A stretch of 6,319 nt of DNA from RGIG5579 sp045655865 (GTDB lineage Bacteria > Bacillota > Clostridia > Oscillospirales > SIG627). Positions 4,417 to 6,319 of the stretch are shown here, one piece after another (the first letter of the stretch is position 1; each line of letters starts with the position of its first letter). Location: the NCBI GenBank assembly GCA_045655865.1, contig JAZOQB010000012.1, forward strand, positions 1 to 6,319, written 5' to 3'. Under the pieces are notes generated by a model. It searched no databases, was not told where the DNA came from, and saw only the letters and a program-made list of their open reading frames with translations. The position numbers were made by a program, and so were the translations under genes.

Positions 4417-6183
4417 TTAGTATAGGAAGGAGGGGATATTGGCTTTCTCCAACAAGTCCTCCAAATCGCTGGAATTAAGATCTGCCACCCATTCCTCAAT
4501 GTCATCGGTGGTATTCTTTTTGTCGGGAACAGAAATCTTTTCTGCTTTGCGCATCGTCTCTTCCATCTTCAGCTCTACCAGGTTCTTCCCGGAAAGCAGG
4601 ACGGTCAAGCGAGAAGCGGTGTGATTCTTGGAATCCGCAGTATACTCCAATTCCAAAGCCAGGTCCATATACTTTTCATAGCCGGATCCCTCAATATTCA
4701 GTTCACGGATCAACTGTTCCTTAAGATCATCACCCATTTCCACGTGTAACAGGAACTGTTTTTCGCCCATCTTTGCAGTGACGTTCAAAATGCTCTTTTT
4801 CTCCACCTTAAGGCTACCCTTCAGATCGGTGGTCTTATTCGCAGTCTTCCCCGTTACTTTCATATCAACCGTGTCGCCCTGGGTAACGTAGAAGTCCACA
4901 TCTTTGCCATCGTTGAAGTAGCCGCCTTCCAGCTCAAGCTCTTCCACGATCAGTTCCACACCCAAAATACGGTTGGTCCAGCCGTTGACGTAGCTCTTAT
5001 ACACAAAGAGCTCCGGGTCTTCCTCTATATCACTCTTGGCTTCTTTCAGCATATCCAGAAGACTGTTCATGCTACTCTTCCACGGAATCTCTTCGGAGGA
5101 CTCACCCGCAAGTTCAGCCACTTGCTCTACCAGGTCTTCCAGCTCCTCGTCATTCTTGGCAACCTTCACCATTTCGATCAAGGCATCAATCACGTCTTTT
5201 TCTGTGACAGTAACGGCAACTACATAGTCACCCTTTTCACCGTCTTCCAACTGGTACGAACCTTTTTCCACGGTAACGTCATCCAGGTTTTTCAAGAAGA
5301 TTTCCACATATCTAAAGAGGATGGACTTCAGAGCGGAGCTGTCGGGGAGTTCTTCCTCGTCTACATCGGGAATATCCATTTGTTCCTCAGCGTCCAAACG
5401 CAAGGTGTCCTCAATCAGATCGGGAACAGAAACGTAGATCACGTTTTCATCAGTATCAAAAATGACATCGGCAGTAATTACCTTGGTCTGCGAAGAATAC
5501 AAATTGATCTTAAACTGCACAAGGTCATCGGAAACGTTGGTCTCAAGGCCCACCTTAACATTGCCTATCCATCCCAACAGTTCCTGAGCCTGGCGTCCAC
5601 CAAAGGATTTTGCCAATTCTTGAAGCTCGCTACCCACATTCAACTGGATCGTGGCATCGCTTCCCAGATCCTTTATATCAAGAGCGGTATCTGCCGCTTT
5701 GTCCAAAGCATTCAGGCCCTGTTTCATGCCCTTGCTTTGCACGTAAACAAAATAGCTTTCGGGAGCAAACGTGCGCAGAGCAAAACCGACCACCGGCTCC
5801 CACAATAAAAGCCCTACAAGGCCGAGGGCGACCACAGCCAAAAGGATTCCGATAAGGATCTTTCCGGCCGATTTCTTTTTCTTTCCTTTTTCAGAAGAAT
5901 TTCCCTCTTTGCCGGAATCATACAACGAGGCCGCGGCAAGATCTGTTTCTGAAGAGAAGGCGTAGGCAGCCGGGTTTTTCGTCTCCGCCTGTGTTTGAGT
6001 TTTGGTCTCTTCCGGTGCCGCCGGAGAAACAGGTGTTTCCGGTACGGGTTCCTCTTGAGTCATTCCAGTGGATTTCACCTCTTCCTGAGCGGGCGAAGCT
6101 TCCACTTTTTCCACTTTGCTACCGCAGTAAGGGCAAAAGCTATTTTCATCTTTGATGATTTTTCCACAATTCGAACAAACCAT
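4417..6183 (-). CDS. Zinc-ribbon single-pass membrane protein with a large extracytoplasmic domain (588 aa)
   Basis: The N-terminus is a zinc ribbon: MVCSNCGK at C3 and C6, and FCPYCGSK at C17 and C20. These are the only cysteines in the protein. A Pro/Glu/Thr-rich linker (about 26-97) leads to a basic KGKKKKSAGK patch and one membrane helix at about 107-128. This puts the zinc ribbon in the cytoplasm and about 460 residues outside. The outer part is acidic and mixes predicted helices with beta-like segments (for example TIQLNVGSEL, VVAVTVTEKDV, KGSLKVEKKSILNVTAKM), without catalytic motifs I recognise. Clostridia encode many proteins of this build with no known function; sensing, binding or an envelope role are all possible. 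ATG 6183 has AGGAGG 5 nt before it. A near-consensus promoter drives it. The ABC operon follows on the same strand after a terminator-like hairpin. Confidence 0.9.
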   Translation of the reverse strand: MVCSNCGKIIKDENSFCPYCGSKVEKVEASPAQEEVKSTGMTQEEPVPETPVSPAAPEETKTQTQAETKNPAAYAFSSETDLAAASLYDSGKEGNSSEKGKKKKSAGKILIGILLAVVALGLVGLLLWEPVVGFALRTFAPESYFVYVQSKGMKQGLNALDKAADTALDIKDLGSDATIQLNVGSELQELAKSFGGRQAQELLGWIGNVKVGLETNVSDDLVQFKINLYSSQTKVITADVIFDTDENVIYVSVPDLIEDTLRLDAEEQMDIPDVDEEELPDSSALKSILFRYVEIFLKNLDDVTVEKGSYQLEDGEKGDYVVAVTVTEKDVIDALIEMVKVAKNDEELEDLVEQVAELAGESSEEIPWKSSMNSLLDMLKEAKSDIEEDPELFVYKSYVNGWTNRILGVELIVEELELEGGYFNDGKDVDFYVTQGDTVDMKVTGKTANKTTDLKGSLKVEKKSILNVTAKMGEKQFLLHVEMGDDLKEQLIRELNIEGSGYEKYMDLALELEYTADSKNHTASRLTVLLSGKNLVELKMEETMRKAEKISVPDKKNTTDDIEEWVADLNSSDLEDLLEKANIPSFLY

Positions 6184-6209
6184 AGACGCCTCCTATTGAT
6201 GATTGATTT

Positions 6210-6225
6210 TAGGGATCTCTCCCTA
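6210..6225 (-). promoter_or_regulatory. Small hairpin at the predicted 5' end of the zinc-ribbon mRNA
   Basis: In the minus-strand transcript TAGGGA (6225-6220) pairs with TCCCTA (6215-6210) around a GAGA loop, a GNRA-type tetraloop. Since the promoter predicts initiation near 6225, the stem would sit at the very 5' end of the message, about 15 nt before the AGGAGG. Such 5'-terminal stems can protect mRNA from degradation; that role is inferred. Confidence 0.5.
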
Positions 6226-6231
6226 CTTTTT

Positions 6232-6260
6232 ATTGTAATACTTATGTCCGTTTTTGTCAA
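6232..6260 (-). promoter_or_regulatory. Strong promoter of the zinc-ribbon gene
   Basis: On the minus strand, a perfect -35 box TTGACA (6260-6255) and a -10 box TACAAT (6237-6232, one mismatch to TATAAT) are separated by 17 nt. This is the best promoter in the window. The predicted start near 6225 gives a leader of about 42 nt with an AGGAGG ribosome binding site at 6194-6189. Confidence 0.9.
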
Positions 6261-6282
6261 GAAAAGCATAGGTGTGCAAGAT

Positions 6283-6315
6283 AAAAAGATCCAAGTCCGA
6301 AGACTTGGATCTTTT
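6283..6315 (-). terminator. Terminator of a minus-strand gene beyond the right edge
   Basis: A perfect 14-bp stem pairs 6284-6297 with 6302-6315. On the minus strand the loop is the extra-stable C(TTCG)G tetraloop and the stem runs out into TTTTT (6287-6283). It lies just upstream of the promoter at 6260-6232, so it should insulate the zinc-ribbon gene from transcription entering from the right. On the plus strand the CGAA loop and TTTT end make it a weaker signal, and no gene reads into it from the left. Confidence 0.85.
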
Positions 6316-6319
6316 GGCT

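Noticed and set aside
5122..5808. 228-codon plus-strand ORF
   Set aside because: It lies entirely antisense to the zinc-ribbon gene, which has a zinc-binding motif, membrane helix, promoter and ribosome binding site. The antisense product has no recognisable domain and no supporting start signal.

Overview
The window reads as chromosomal DNA of a low-to-moderate GC Gram-positive bacterium, probably Bacillota, class Clostridia. This rests on strong AGGAGG-type ribosome binding sites, textbook TTGACA/TATAAT-like promoters with 17-bp spacers, compact intrinsic terminators, a zinc-ribbon single-pass membrane protein of a kind common in Clostridia, and a small protein resembling the DUF6514 group. 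Nothing in the sequence fixes the genus. No insertion sequence, CRISPR array, phage gene or plasmid function is visible.

Layout from left to right. At 1-135 (+) lies the C-terminal end of a membrane protein. It is followed by a hairpin and a complete tRNA-Arg(CCG) at 181-257 (+) with encoded CCA. A bidirectional terminator at 259-290 separates the tRNA from convergent minus-strand genes. The stretch 291-630 has no convincing gene but holds a 13-bp inverted repeat and two ORF fragments. A small DUF6514-like gene (631-888, -) has a strong promoter at 936-964. Its best ribosome binding site and ATG (911) are in a different frame and are linked to it by a canonical A AAA AAG slippery heptamer. 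The stretch 961-1230 is only about 25% GC and holds inverted repeats and A-tracts. A strong terminator at 1225-1251 closes the next unit.

That unit is a tightly coupled minus-strand operon: ABC ATPase (4332-3661), then a first ABC-2 type permease (3664-2429), then a second (2422-1283). The ATPase and first permease overlap by ATGA, and the stop codon of the first permease lies in the ribosome binding site of the second. Both permeases have one N-terminal membrane helix, a large extracytoplasmic domain and about five further helices. This layout is seen in export or resistance systems with one ATPase and two unequal permeases (LnrLMN-like); the substrate is unknown.

Upstream, on the same strand, is a 588-residue zinc-ribbon protein with one membrane helix and a large extracytoplasmic region (6183-4417). 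It is driven by a near-consensus promoter (6260-6232) and has a small hairpin at the predicted 5' end of its mRNA. A terminator-like hairpin (4348-4380) lies in the 84-nt gap before the ATPase gene, where I see no good promoter. The transporter may therefore be expressed by read-through or antitermination from the zinc-ribbon gene, which would make the four genes one graded unit. A last hairpin at the right edge (6283-6315) probably terminates a minus-strand gene lying outside the window.
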